A stretch of DNA of 64,000 nucleotides from Kudoa neothunni (taxonomy: Eukaryota; Cnidaria), in NCBI GenBank assembly GCA_964304625.1, contig OZ199839.1, positions 5,828,001 through 5,892,000 on the forward strand. The letters are read 5' to 3'. Below the pieces are notes generated by a model. It saw only the letters and a list, made by a program, of their open reading frames with translations, was not told the DNA's origin and made no database searches. Shown piece by piece: positions 26,008-41,389 of this stretch; position 1 is the stretch's first letter; each line of letters opens with the position of its first letter. The translations under genes and the position numbers were made by a program.

Positions 26008-27912
26008 GGTAATCACGGAATGTGTGGCTCCAAAATTTAACATTGTTTCGCATGTCCCCCATTCTCAATTTCACTCACCATCAACTTGGCACAATTTATA
26101 AATTTTGAGCGATGAGAAAACAACGTAAAAAATTATGAAATAAAATTCTCACTTTTTACTAGTCTTGGTCCCTTCGGTTGTCATTAAAATAAATTACGAA
26201 CTCGGGGCATGATTACCTAATTGTTTTAAATTTATTTTTGAATACTTGTTTGACTGATTTGTCATAAAAACTTAAATTTTAATATTATTTTTTTCATCGA
26301 GTTTACTGTTTTTGATTTAAATGGTATTAAACTACATATTTTAATAGTATTCATGGATTTATTGAAAAAATGAACGAGTACTTATAATCAATTGTTCACT
26401 CGTTAATTTTATGTATTCGTTTTGCTAAAATTTCTTTAAATTCAGTTAGCGTATGTCTATGTGAATCTTTTAGTTTATATATTTTTTAAATTAAATATGA
26501 GCATGATTAAACATGTTTTTCGAAAAATCTATCTAAATTTACCAAATATTTATTCAATATTTTTCTACCATTAAAAAGTCTTACGTATAAACATCGCAAA
26601 ATACCTTTTAATAGATAAAATATTTTGGTTAGTTCTAAAAAAGTACCAAAAATAAAAAAAAACAAATTATATTATCAATTAAGCTTGGTTTTTATAAAAG
26701 CTGATTAGGCTTAAAAAATTTTTTAACACGAGTTATTGCTTTTTTTTATACCAAATCAAAAGTATGATATACTTTGTTCAATTTTATAATTATAATTTTA
26801 AAGAAATATACAAGATAGTTGATAAACTTTAGAGCTTAAATTGTATTTTGTTAAATATGAATTTCTCAAAAACATGGATGGTTTATGGTATTGAAAAAAA
26901 TGTCAATTTTAAATTCAACAAAATTCCATTACCCCACAAAGTAAAAAATTTATTAACTTATCAATATTAATAAGAAGTTCATAAAACCTTATCTGGGTAA
27001 AAATTTATTCCATTACAACATTAGCATTATAATTTGATGCGAATTATAAGGATCTGTTCATAATAGAGACAGACAATTACCGACGCCCAAAGGAATCAAA
27101 AATGACATTAAAAACTTATTGGTTAACGATTACAACGTCCAAAATCTGTCCTATTTTTTTTATCACGGTTGCAATCCGTAACACATTACACATAATAACA
27201 AGGTTTTACTTAAACATTCACCTATAATAAATAGTTTCAAATTTATTCTAGCTGATAATGTTTGAAGAAACTATAACAGTGTCCTGCTTTCCCGGAAGAT
27301 GCTTGCGTTGTACTGTTTATTATACACGTTTCCATTATTCAAGAATTGAAGAAAATTTTTTTTCTATTTTATATGAAATTGCTGTAAGAATAAATAAATT
27401 TATATAGAATGAAAATTATCAGACATTATCTTAGTAAGTTCCATAGATCCTGCCAGAGATGTATATGTTTGTGTTAACCAACCCACGCCTTATATACCGT
27501 TTGACTCCAATCCCCAATAGATTGCCAAGGACTGTTTTTATCGAAGAAATAACGATCAAAAACAAAGGAATGCTGGTCACTAATCTTAAATTATAAATAA
27601 ATATACCTGTAAAAAATATCCCAATCAAATCAAACTGATTAAAATCAAAGTCGAAAAAAATTCGTTTATGTATATTGCATATGAGATTAAACTAATTTTC
27701 GACGAATAGAGTGGAAAAACCCAGGTAAAACGATATTTAAAGACAGTAACGAGGATCCGCGGCACATCTGAATGGACCAAGACTAGTAAAAAAGTGAGAA
27801 TATTATTTAATAATTTTTGATGTTATTTTCTCTTCACTCTATTAAGTGAAATTGAGATTGTGGGACATGCGAAACAATGTTAAATTTTGGAGCCACACAT
27901 TCCGTCATTACC
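26008..27912. mobile_element. non-autonomous element with about 67-bp TIRs, TTAA-flanked
   Basis: The left arm (26,008-26,075) and right arm (27,845-27,912) are near-identical inverted repeats. Both contain CGGAATGTGTGGCTCCAAAA and CATTGTTTCGCATGTCCC, with only a few differences. TTAA lies close outside each arm (25,999-26,002 and 27,913-27,916), suggesting piggyBac-type integration, although the left arm has five extra bases next to TTAA. The 1.77-kb interior has no recognisable transposase (the minus frame at 27,431-27,628 is unremarkable). This looks like a large MITE. Confidence 0.75.
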
Positions 27913-28409
27913 TTAACCTACTAGGAATAAATACGAGCAATTCGTAGCAATCACTTTTAAGAAAACAAGAAATCCCTCAAGAATATAGGTTATGCTTGTA
28001 TAATGCTATTAACTAATTATTGGAAACCTCAAGGTTGATTTTCAAGTGCATTTGTCACTTGAAAGGAACGACTGACAAAACCGCCAAAACAAAAATGTAT
28101 GAAAATTCACATTAACCTCATCTTGTGACCGTGGTGTTAAGAGGTAGGAATAATCACTTCCCTTTAAACAACTATCTTTTCTGTTATAATTTTTATTCTA
28201 TGGTAAAAATCATGGCTGATGTAAAAAGAAAAACCCTGTTGGAATAAAATTAAATATTAATCGACTTATACTTTCAAAATTAATATACTACCAAGAGCGC
28301 TCGTGTCTTACAATAATCTCAGGATAATTTCCAAGCTTGTTAGGCTCTTTCGGTAAAGAATAAAATTAAAACTTATTCACCATTTGAATTGAATTTAATT
28401 TATCTGATA

Positions 28410-29121
28410 ATGTACTCCGATGACTCAGAAGACTTAATAAGTGATAGTAAACTAGACGATGAAATAGACAGTGATTTGGAGTTTGAAATACCCTTATCGG
28501 ATGCTTCTGCCTAGGAAGATATTACCGAATCTTCGGATTTTTTGACGATTTTGAAATTTCTAATAAAATATATATCTCAAAATCTAATTTTTAATATGAT
28601 TTTACAAATAGAGTACGCGCAAAAACAAGGTCTTACAATATGATCAATGCTAAACCTGGTCTCATAGGCAATGCTCAAAAAGTTGATTCAAAAATGGGCT
28701 CATTCTCACTGTTCCTCTTAGACATGGTTCTTGAAAAAATTTTGTATTACACGAATAAATATTGCTTGTGTAATAACAAATATATGGATGAATTAAAAGC
28801 CTTTTTAGTCATTTTGATTGTATCCCGCCGGTGCAATGGGACAAAGTTATCCCTTAAACAGATTAGGGATACCAACCCATTATTTAAGCAATTTTTTTTC
28901 AGCGACTCTCGAAAGAGATAGGTTCAACTTGATTTACCTTACTTTACGGTTTGATGATAAGACAACTCGCCTTGAGAGAATTGGTACATCTGGGGACAAA
29001 CTTGAGGCCACTCGAGAGGTCTTCGACATCGTGAACGTATCCTTCCGCAAAAACTATTCTCCAGAAAAGTATATCACTGTCAACGAAACAATGGTTGGAT
29101 TTTATTGTAGCTGTCCCATTC

Positions 29122-29171
<50 letters not shown>

Positions 29172-29993
29172 GATAAGCCACAACGATATGGTATGAAAGT
29201 ATGGGTGGCCGCTGATGTGAAGATTTTGTATCGCCTAAATATTCAACCATATTTGGGAAAAGTTGGTGGAACAAGAGTAGATAAACAAAGTGAACGAGTC
29301 GTAAAAGATTTAATGGAACCATATGATGGAACTTGTAGAGGACTCATTACAGATAAATTTGTTATTTCTGTCCCACTTGCGCTTTTTCTCTTAAACAACA
29401 GCATCACCTTAACTGGTACAATGAGACGGAATAATACATATATTCCACCCATACTCCGGGATGTAAAAGATCGCCAAGAATTATCTTCGGCTTTTCTGTT
29501 ACTCTGGCGATCTAACTCTTGTTAATTATGCCCCTAAAAATCACAACGTAATACTATTATCTACGGAAAACCATGACTCTGAAATTGAATCAAGTGACAG
29601 AAAAAGATTCTAGATAATTGCACATTAACTAATAAAAGGGGGAATGGACAACGGTGATGGTACGACCAATTGTATTCCTGGGCTAGAGCAACTAGAAGAT
29701 GTCCCCTCCGTGTTTTCCTTGAGTTGGTTGATATAGCTGCATTGAATGCGTATATCATATACACAACAAAATTCACGGATTGGAGTAAAACAGATCGCAT
29801 CCGAAATCAGTACTTCTTTCGAGAGTTGGCCACTGAATTGATTGAGTCAGATATCTTAGTTCGTCAAAACAATTTAACTTCTATCCACAATACAGTATTA
29901 CACGACCAAGATTTAAACATGGCGCTCGCTAGTCAGTTTTTAAGAATTAAAATTCAGATATACCTGTTGAACCAGAAATCATTAATAAAATAA
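28410..29993 (+). mobile_element. piggyBac transposase gene, degenerate, with in-frame TA tract
   Basis: An acidic N-terminus (MYSDDSEDLISDSK at 28,410), then NRLGIPTHYLSNFFSATLER and RFNLIYLTLRFDD (the family's M-x-R-x-R-F-x-x-I-x-x-x-L-R-F-D), KYITVNETMVGFYC (the catalytic V-D-E-x-M-V-x-F-K-G-R region with N in place of D), a TA microsatellite, KPQRYGMKVWVAADVK, then RGLITDKFVISVPLALFLL and LTGTMRRN, and a C-terminal block WARATRRCPLRVFLELVD...ALNAYI from 29,670. Several frame changes and stops separate these blocks, so the copy is inactive. Aspartate at the first catalytic position is replaced by Asn. Terminal repeats were not identified with confidence. Confidence 0.85.
29123..29167. repeat. 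TA microsatellite (about 22 units) inside the piggyBac frame
   Basis: The tract is read as alternating Tyr-Ile and leaves the piggyBac frame open on both sides, replacing or extending the short segment between the CPxR and KPxRYGxK motifs. Confidence 0.95.
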
Positions 29994-30023
29994 GAAGAAA
30001 ATACGAAATTGTTAATACGAAAA

Positions 30024-31092
30024 ATGGGGAAAAGATTTCCCAACAACTCTAAATATACATAGTTTGATATAATTTCTAAATCCATTCAGAATGGGAAGAC
30101 CAACCGTCAAATATCTGAGTCTCTGGGCATTCACGAATCTACGATAGGTAGAATTGTCAAAAAGATAAATGAAACAGGGTCAGAAGAAAGACTTGCAACA
30201 GGTGGAGATCGCCGTTCATTATTGATTGCTGATCAAAAACAATTTATTTTTTATAAGGTGGATGACAATTGTACGTTATCCCTTAAACAATTATCTGAAA
30301 AGGTCTTCGAGAAATACTCCATTCGGGTTTCTCTACAAACCCTCTTCAGAGTTCTGAATGAATTCCACTATACCCTGAGAAAAATATCATTAGTGCCAGT
30401 AGACAGGAATTCCCATAGAATCATTCCATTTATATACGAGTATAAAATTAATTTTTATAATTGGCTTATGATTTTCTTAGTAATGTAAACGAATACATCC
30501 GTCTGGAACCAGAATATTCTGAAATTCTATTAATTGACGAATCTTGGTTTTATCTGCCTACTCGACGTTCTTAAGGCAAATCATTTACGTGAACTAGAGC
30601 AAACTTAAAAGTGAAATCTATTAGATACCAAACATTACGTTAATAGCAGCCACGAGCAGTAAAACAATTTGGAGATTTAAAATTTACATAGGTGGTGTAA
30701 ACCAATTTATTTTTTCTTCATTTTTAACGAGTCTTCAAAAATTTGGAAGAAAATTCAGTAGAAAAAGCCATTTTAATAATGCATAATGTCACATTCAACA
30801 AAACCGAGGGTGTAAGAGCATTGATTGAAAACAGCCCCCATAAATTGTTACTGTTACCACTCTATTTATCATTCCTTAATCCGATTGAGTTAGGTATTTG
30901 AACAACTTAAATCCATTGTGAAACGGAAGGTACCCAAAACACTTTCAGAGTTTCTCGAATGTATTAGAAAAAATCTCAGAAGAAATAACAGGAGCGAACT
31001 GTGCGAATTATGTGAAGCATTCAAAATCTTAATTCTCTGTCTAATTGCACAAGGAAGAAAATTAACGATTAGAAATAAAAAATATATATGAA
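30024..31092 (+). mobile_element. Tc1/mariner (IS630-like) transposase, degenerate
   Basis: Opens MGKRFPNNSKYT, then a helix-turn-helix region NGKTNRQISESLGIHESTIG and RIVKKINETGSEERL, a linker ATGGDRRSLLIADQK, the first catalytic block ILLIDESWFYLPTRRS (about 30,525; D-E), the second block ILIMHNVTFNKTEGVRALIE (about 30,775; H/D-N-x-x-F-H-K), LLPLYLSFLNPIELGI (LPPYSPxLNPIE, about 30,855) and EQLKSIVKRKVPKTL. At least two stops and frame changes interrupt it. It directly follows the piggyBac relic. TIRs were not found. Confidence 0.8.
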
Positions 31093-31319
31093 TAAAATTT
31101 AAGCATCCTCTGTTATTTCAACGTTATATAACTTTTTTTAAAAAAGTTTCATTGACACTTTTAAAATAAAGTTTACATTCTAAGAGGTATGCGCCATTTT
31201 TGCATCTTGATTGGAAAAGTTTGCATCTTGTCGTGAAATACTATGTATAGTAGATATAAATTTAATGGAAGTAGCTATTGATACGGAAAACAATATTCAG
31301 AGGTCACTAGTTTTGGCTA

Positions 31320-31505
31320 TATTTAATTATTTCTAGATCACCACTTTGCTCTTAGGGGGTAGGAATAATTAAATAGAGCAGATTCTAGACAATTAAATCC
31401 GTATATTGCTTGTGAGCAAAAGTCACTGAGATTAAAAATTTCCATCACATAAGCGCAGACGCCGTTTAAGACTAAATTTTACTGTCTATAGTCTCTGCCT
31501 AATAA
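31320..31505 (+). repeat. dispersed repeat family R, copy 1
   Basis: Shares with 52,560-52,730 and 61,395-61,565 the ordered blocks GAATAATTAAA, CAGATTCTAGACAATTAAAT, GCTTGTGAGCAAAAG, GAGATTAAAAAT and a terminal CTCTGCC-like segment. About 190 bases, no coding capacity. Unclassified; possibly a MITE or SINE. Confidence 0.55.
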
Positions 31506-32121
31506 ATTTTAGGAAATAATATAGATTATAACAATACTACGCGTGTATTAAACAGGAAAGTGTAGACTCTGATAAACCACTAATAACCTATATAATATTT
31601 AGTCGTATTGGTGCATTTATTCAATAAGTATCTATTCGCTATATAGATCAGTATTGGATTATAGAAGTCCTCGCTCGTATGGCTTAATGATTGATCAAAG
31701 CGACCCTCACATAAACTACACATTAATTACGGCTTCGCTGACTTTTCCAAAAGGCGATGAGTATTTAGTTGTTGCGATAGTCATGATTTTGTCAAATTAT
31801 TCATAATATTTTGATCGTCAGTCATCTGAATAACATTTTTTGGTATAAATTGATAATGTTTGCGATTTATGTTATATTTTGATGCATTTGTATCGTTGTT
31901 CTTGTTATGGTTTTCGTCATGAACAAAATGATTCATATATAGATCAAATAACAAGAACTTATCATATTGGGCATGAATTATCATATTTGGTCCTTTAACT
32001 TTAGGTGAAATAGTTTTGAGCAGATTGAACATGTTTAAGGTGTATTTCGGTTGGGGTACGTTAGTGACCCCAGTTGGGTCATCCCGGTTCTTTTATCGTA
32101 GTTGGTGCAGGAAGGGTTTAT
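31506..32121. other. spacer
   Basis: No gene recognised. The minus frame at 31,781-32,032 (83 codons, Asn-rich) is probably chance. Confidence 0.4.
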
Positions 32122-33166
32122 TCATTCATTAAACCGATAGAATGAAAAATTTAATTATTTTGTTATAACTAATCATCGTTGGTCGGATTCCTCCAAGATT
32201 CTATCGGATCATGTATATTTGATTTATCATCAATTTGATCACTGAAATTATACTATCAGGGATATATGTGTAAAAGAAATCAATTTGTCTTCAGTAATTA
32301 AGACCACTGTTTTTTTATAAGAAATATTAAAATGCCATCCACATTGTTAACATTATCCATTTGTCGTATTCACATTATTTACATTAAAGATAATAAAAAT
32401 ACTTTCTACATTGTTTTTAAAAATATTTTTTAAATTTGATCAACGATTAAATTCTGCTTTAATGAAAAAATTAATTCCGTAGGTTTGTTATCTATTTAAT
32501 GTAAAATATTATATTTAATTTAACCCTAAAACAATATAATAATAAAAGCGTACATTAATGTGTTATCATTATAGTTTTTTGATTTACATACAATGTCCAA
32601 CAATTATAGTTTAAAATCAACAAATATACTCAGTTTAAAGAACAATATGCAATCCTGTAGCAAAAAACCAAGATACTAATAAATTTCTGCACGTGGATAA
32701 AATTTATAATTATAAAATATTCCCGTTTTCTGCATTGACTATTAGTTCAACTTTTTTTGTTTAATGAATTAACCCTGAATCATTTTTATTAATAATAAAA
32801 TAGATAAACGTTGACATCAACGTTTAATTTCTTTCTACTTCTTTAAAATAAAAATCATCAAACAATGACAATACACTTCGATTTTAAGAAATTGTCAAAT
32901 TTCATGGCGACTAAAATTAATGCGCAAAATCCATCGAAAAACCTCAAATGGGGATTGAATTTTAGTGCGAAATATCCATTTTCTAGTATTTGTAAAAAAA
33001 AGATCTTAAATAAATAATCCCAAAAGTTTCCTTACCAGCTTAAGAGGCATGAGATAGAACTGCACTTTATAAAAGGATAAAATAATAACACTACGAAAAG
33101 TGCACAATATCCACCTACGCAATAACCGTTGTTGACTGTATTTTCTTTTCTTTTTAAAGTAAATAT
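32122..33166 (+). repeat. dispersed repeat family P, copy 1 (inverted relative to 62.8 kb)
   Basis: Several segments of this stretch recur inverted at 62,786-63,395: CAAGATTCTATCGGATCA (32,197), a palindrome TAAACGTTGACATCAACG (32,805), GTGCACAATATCCACCTACG with GCAATAACCGTTGTTGACTG (33,100-33,145). The order is preserved, with about 400 extra bases in this copy. No coding sequence. Confidence 0.75.
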
Positions 33167-33448
33167 ATGAATGAGTGTTTCGAAATGAAATAATTTTTAG
33201 GATGCATTTCCTTCTAGTTGTCAAAGATGTATCAAATTTTAATATTTTTTTCGTTAATATAAGTAAAATAAATTATAACCTGTCCAAATATTTAAGATGA
33301 ATAATTATTTCCGAAATATTTTTATTGAGGCGTCATTGGGTTTAAGGCGAGAATTGATTATGTATATATAGATATGTATTATAATCCGATCAAACTTTTG
33401 ATTTTCATATTAAACGACAACTATCGTTTTTATCTTTTACAAAATATA

Positions 33449-36386
33449 ATGAAAGATTTTGTCTACTTTTTGGGAATTTGTACTTTTCTATCATGTATAT
33501 AAAAAAATTACAACAAATATTATTGATTATTTATAGCCTACTTTTTGCTTATATACACTGTAGAAGATCAGTCGGGTGTTTCAGTTCCAGCCGCTACTGA
33601 AAACTCTTTAGTTTATAAACTTGTGGCAGAAGAAAATGTATTGAAACTTAATTTAGTATTAAGTGGAACCGATTACACTACGGGGAAATATTGTCATATT
33701 AAACAATCCAACAAAGATGACACAGATCTTGTTGAAATAACCACATGCTCTGGTGAAGGTTACATAGCAGATACTAACAAATGTGTTTGGACATATTCAG
33801 CGATTCAAAATAAATTAGCTTTTGATAGGTCTTCTTCAAGTGCTAAGTATATCGCTGTCTATACAGAAACTGTTGCAGCGACCGCTGCAGATAAAAATAA
33901 TGGTGGAATTGTATTTGGATTAGAGTTGCGTAATTAAAGCATTAGATATTTATAGTAAATTTACTTAGCATTATTGGTCAATCCGCAAGTTGCTGTAACG
34001 AAAAATGACCAAAAACTCAAATTTAGCACAAAAACGTGTAAACCGGTGAATTGTCCGATATTTTATAAGGATGTGAGATATACAGAAGGGGGAGCTAAGC
34101 AAAGTTGCAATGTAAATAATGAAAGTGAAGTAGAGTTTAATTTGATGATCCCACACTATGAAATGAAATGCGAAAATTATCCTAGTTTCTTTTACAACCT
34201 GCAAAATAAATATACTCTTACAACATTTTATGTTTATCAACCACAATATTACGTGACCTCTAGTTCGAGTTCTCCAACGAAGTATATGCTAAAAGTTTAC
34301 AAACAAATTTCCTTTCGAAATGTGTCTTTTCAGTATAAGAGATCCGACAACAGTGATTTCAGCTGCAAGTGCCAATGATTACCAATCAAAATGTGGATCG
34401 GAAGGGAAAAAATGTCATGCACCTTGTAATAACGTAGAACTTGAATTCACTCCCACCAAGTCTGTGGTAGAAATATTGATTCAAACTAGACACGTACCAC
34501 TCGCCAAAAATGGCGCCACATATGAAGGATACACTCAGAAAAAATTTGGTAATTAATGGATATTTACTCATTTATGACCTTTTCATAGTTGTCAAAGAAA
34601 CTACCGATTCTATCTTATTGTCAGCACACACATCTACTGGTGTTACGCTTAATGTTCCCTTGTACCAACCAGCAAATGATCCTAAATTTTCTGGGTTGTA
34701 CTGTAACTTATTATGAAGCAGACAAGCCTAAACCTAATTCTCCTGGAAGGCCAAAATGTAAAAAAAACAATGCACAATGTGAAGCAGTGTGTACTGCTGC
34801 TCTAGAGGATTACAGACCTTTCTAATGGAAAATCATATATTTCTTGAAATTGCAGCAGGGAAATTCCAATAGTCCTCTTCAAGATTTTAAAGAACGTATA
34901 TTCTTTCGAACAGGTAATAAAATAAAAAAAATATTTTTTTACAATAAATATATAGAAAAAAAAAACTGATTCTAACTTTTCTGAGACAAAACCGATAGTA
35001 ACAGATACAACAGCCTCAATTAATGCAATTGATGAAGCCACCACAGTTACATCTTCTGACAAAACATGTGCTTACTATATAAGCCCTCATGGGAAAGATG
35101 TTTATGTGTGTGCGATGTGCGAAGATAGTTATCCCTGCAGAGGTTATTGTAAGGAGTCTCAAAAAATCATAGGATTAATGCCTGGAACTGAATATGACGT
35201 AAAAGGTTGTTGCACATGAGGAAATATGGTGAAAAAAATAGTCAAAATTACAACTAGTATATAAATAATTATTTTCCTCGAATTAAATAACTAATTATGT
35301 TTCAAGCTTTGTCAACATTAGCACTACAATCGGAATTTATAGAAAACGGCTTTTAAGGTGGCAGGTGTTACTTTCAACATCTTATTCTACAGCTATTTGT
35401 CACTACAAAGTAAAAGTAAAGAAAGGGACAGAATCTGAATTGGTCTATCAATGCCCATCATCAGCCTCTACAACAAATATTGGGACAGCCTCTATTATAA
35501 CCAAGGCTTCTAAAAATAAAAATAGCCAGGACAACTAATGAAAAACAACCACAGAATGCACCATCATCAAATAAAAACCCCGAAATAACTCCATGCACGC
35601 AACCACCATTATGTACTGATATTATATTCAATGAAGGATACGTAGCAGACAAAGATATGAAGTTTTGGTTACGGCTGTAGGCAGATCTGCAGAAACTACC
35701 ATCAAAATACCCATAAGTAATAAAAAATCTAATTCTAGATTCATATCGTTTATATTTTAAGTTAATTTTTAAAATTATTAAAATGTGTACATTAATGCTT
35801 GTTATACTAAATTTTTAATTTAGATCCACAGTCTCCCGCCACGAAGACTTCAATCAAATTAACTGTGGTGTTACAAGAGAAGGCGAGAAAACATAAAAGT
35901 TAAAACTTCTCTTCCTACAGGCGTTGATGAACGGTCGTTATGTAAATGGGAATTGAAAAATTGGGATTGATCCATCCAAACCAATCGTCCAAAAATGCAT
36001 GGCAATTGGTGAACAAGGTTGTTCAGCTTTTTCCATCGTGCAAGGAATTTACAATTTTCAAATGTGGATATTACTAGCAATTACCGTTTGATGTTATACC
36101 ACAGTACAGATAACAAACATCACTGGTTCAGTCGAAATCCAGAAAGGTAGCTGAATAAATGATGATGTTCGTTATTTCTGATTATTGATTAGATGATGAG
36201 TCAAACAAATCCATGTAAAATAAAATTGTTCGTTTCTTTTTTTATTTATTTTAGGTCGAAAAATACTATGTAATTATTGATGGGAATATCTTGTTAATCA
36301 ATTATTTTAGAATTATTGCTGTAGTAGTTCCAATGCTCATCATCGTTATTGGGTGTGGGATTCTATCTAGGATATTGGAAAAATAA
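33449..36386 (+). CDS. multi-exon Cys-rich type I membrane protein, unknown family
   Basis: Gene model assembled from frame continuity and GT/AG sites. Exon 1 (33,449) encodes a hydrophobic leader MKDFVYFLGICTFLS. An intron from 33,495 to 33,536 leads into the exon containing YTVEDQSGVSVPAATENSLV. Further introns are 33,932-33,968 and 34,282-34,333, and one begins at 34,550; each preserves the frame. The ectodomain repeats a loose unit: a Cys-rich segment (CKPVNCPIFYK; CGSEGKKCHAPCNN; CKKNNAQCEAVC; CAMCEDSYPCRGYC) followed by beta-rich sequence. EGYIADTNKCVW in exon 2 is echoed by EGYVADKDMKFW near 35,635. The last exon encodes a helix IIAVVVPMLIIVIGCGIL and the tail SRILEK, stop at 36,384-36,386. 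Frame changes near 34,700 and 35,670 need additional introns (one candidate is about 55 bases) or are lesions. Probably secretory-pathway or surface protein; no domain family recognised. Confidence 0.65.
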
Positions 36387-37859
36387 GGAACTAAAATTTT
36401 TGTTGTTGAAGAATTCTTTTAAAAATTACCGTTCGATTTAGCGGAGAATATTAAAATTATATCATATATATTGGTTATCTATTAGATTTTATTTATTTTA
36501 TTAATTTTTAGGACCTAATTAATTAGTTTTACGCATATTTATTTTTTTGGAACATTGTATTTCTCTCTTTATTTTATACGAGCGGAAGAAATTGCGCAGC
36601 GTCGCTTGGGGGGAAAATTTCGCCTAGAGACGTTTTTAAATAACATTAAAAAATATTTTGAAGTTTCGAATTAACTCATAGAAATAAAAAAACTAAGAAA
36701 ATTTTAAGCAACATACTCTAACGATTTGGATTATGAAATTTAAATTATGATAATTTCCTTGGAGGAGTGTTCCAATCCCGGCGTTCATTTAAAAATTTCG
36801 TGGTGAGACACCAACACTAAATAATTTAGGGTCAGCGATAGCATCGTGTTTTGTCCATTCCCGAATTATTTAAATCCCGTTAGAATGTTATCTATGTTGT
36901 TTCAGCTTCCTCATGCGCTAAGTCGGCCTCTATATCACGTTTTGCGCTCGTCCTGGTTAGCACCCTTAGAAACACTTTTTTTAACGCACCCACCAAAAAC
37001 AACAAATTATCGACTATGAGTCGATTTAGAGGATAATAAATATATATATATAACAATCTAAAACGTTATATTTTGGCCTGGAAGAATTTATAAAACTCGA
37101 ATTCTAGCCGATTCGGAAACTGTGTGCAGCGCTAAGTTTTTATGAGATAAAAAAATAGAAAAAGTAATAGAGATGGAAGAAAATGTATGAAAATTAATTG
37201 ATAATGCTAAAATTAGCATCGCTTGGCCCGGCATAAACATTAATGCACTTCTCTCAAACAAACAGCTAAAAATCGTTTCAAAATCAACACAAATAATTCA
37301 TATAATTAAAAGAAGTAAGATTACAACTATCTGCATTGAAATTACTCACTGAAAGTTTAACATAGCGGATAATTTTAATGAAATCCACGAACCGAGCGCT
37401 TGCATCATAATGTTTTAATCTATCCTATTATAGCAAGCTCTCCTAATTTGCTATTAATGTTGCAAATATATACTCTTTTCCATATATAAAACAATGAATA
37501 GCACTTTTAAAATACAGTCGAGATTGGATACTGCGTAATTTCAAAATTTCTACGTTATTTTTTTCAAAGAGAAAACTAGTTATTTTATATTGTTATTATT
37601 TTATCATTTTGTAAACATTTTTAATATTAAAAAATAATAAAATTTATTACTTATATATAGTCTCGTTATTGCGTGGTTTTAGTAACCCATCTATTTGAAA
37701 ATAGAAGTGTTTTCTTCATTATTTCACATTAAAAACGTAATGATTAAGAGAAGAGACAAATGATTGATTATTATAATTCGATAAAAATATTGAGAGTTGT
37801 CGAAAAATGACAATTCTATGTTTTAGTTGAGTGATGTGGTGATCTATTTTGAATATTGA
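36387..37859. other. spacer
   Basis: No gene recognised. Somewhat more GC-rich patches occur at 36,590-36,630 and 36,900-36,980, without open frames of note. Confidence 0.5.
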
Positions 37860-38308
37860 AACATTGTCACGTTTAAGATCATTTAAAAATTTAGAATTTG
37901 TTCACACGAAGATAAATTCAACCTTGCGGATATTGAAACTAAAAGGAGGATACATTTTTCGGGAATAATAAAATATAGATGGTGAGCTGTATGATTGGAT
38001 GGTTTAAACAATGTTCGAACGAAAATGTTCTGCTGAGATGGTTTATTATCGAAGTTGCTTTATATATTGTAAATACACAAGAGATATCCAATTTAAGATC
38101 TGATTAAGGGTGGTTTTCAGATTCCACGTCTAAGTACGGGATAGCTTTCAAAATATTTCATGATGAGGCTGCGAATACAGATATTTCATCAATTGAATCA
38201 TGTACTGTTGAAAACACTAATTTGGTTAAGGCACATAGTCCTGAAGACGTTATATATATTGATGAAATTGTTAATAATTTTATGAGCAGTTACAAAACGT
38301 TTGTTATG

Positions 38309-38316
38309 CTTTAAAG
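38309..38316. repeat. hAT target-site duplication, left
   Basis: CTTTAAAG, matching the right flank TTTTAGAG in six of eight positions and fitting the nTnTAnAn preference of Buster-type hAT elements. Confidence 0.6.
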
Positions 38317-40849
<2,533 letters not shown>

Positions 40850-40857
40850 TTTTAGAG
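40850..40857. repeat. hAT target-site duplication, right
   Basis: TTTTAGAG directly after the right TIR; see the left duplication. Confidence 0.6.
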
Positions 40858-41389
40858 GAATATGAAAAACTGAAGATAAAATCTAGGAAAATAATAGAAA
40901 TATCATTAACGCCGTTTCTAGATTATTTCGAAAAAAATTTCCTATATAGATATGGAGGTAAGTAACCCATATTGGCTTGGAAATCGTACAAAAAGAGTAA
41001 TGGAAAACTTACCCTTAACCTACCTCAAACCCCTAACCTCGAACAATGCAGATAACTTTCATAAATATTTTAAAGCATATTCGAACAGTCGCATTCAGGA
41101 CTGAATCATTTGGTAGAAAAGCTGCAAAAATGTCAAAGCGTCAATGAGCAAGAAATAGAATTTCTGATAGCTAATCCATTGAATAGTTCCACTGCAAATA
41201 AAACCAATGACAAAAGAAAAAAAATAATAGTGGTGTGCGAAATTTATAAGCGCTACGACGGATTATTTTATGTTAAAACACTAGTCAAACTGTATAATTG
41301 GTGTGTGTATAGGTTGGACTATTTATTTTATGTAATTATAACGGTTTTCCACAAAAAATCGTTTTTTCTATGTTATTCCAACCTTCATG

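Noticed and set aside
28944-29322. Minus-strand frames rich in Tyr-Ile
   Set aside because: Antisense readings of the piggyBac gene and its TA tract.
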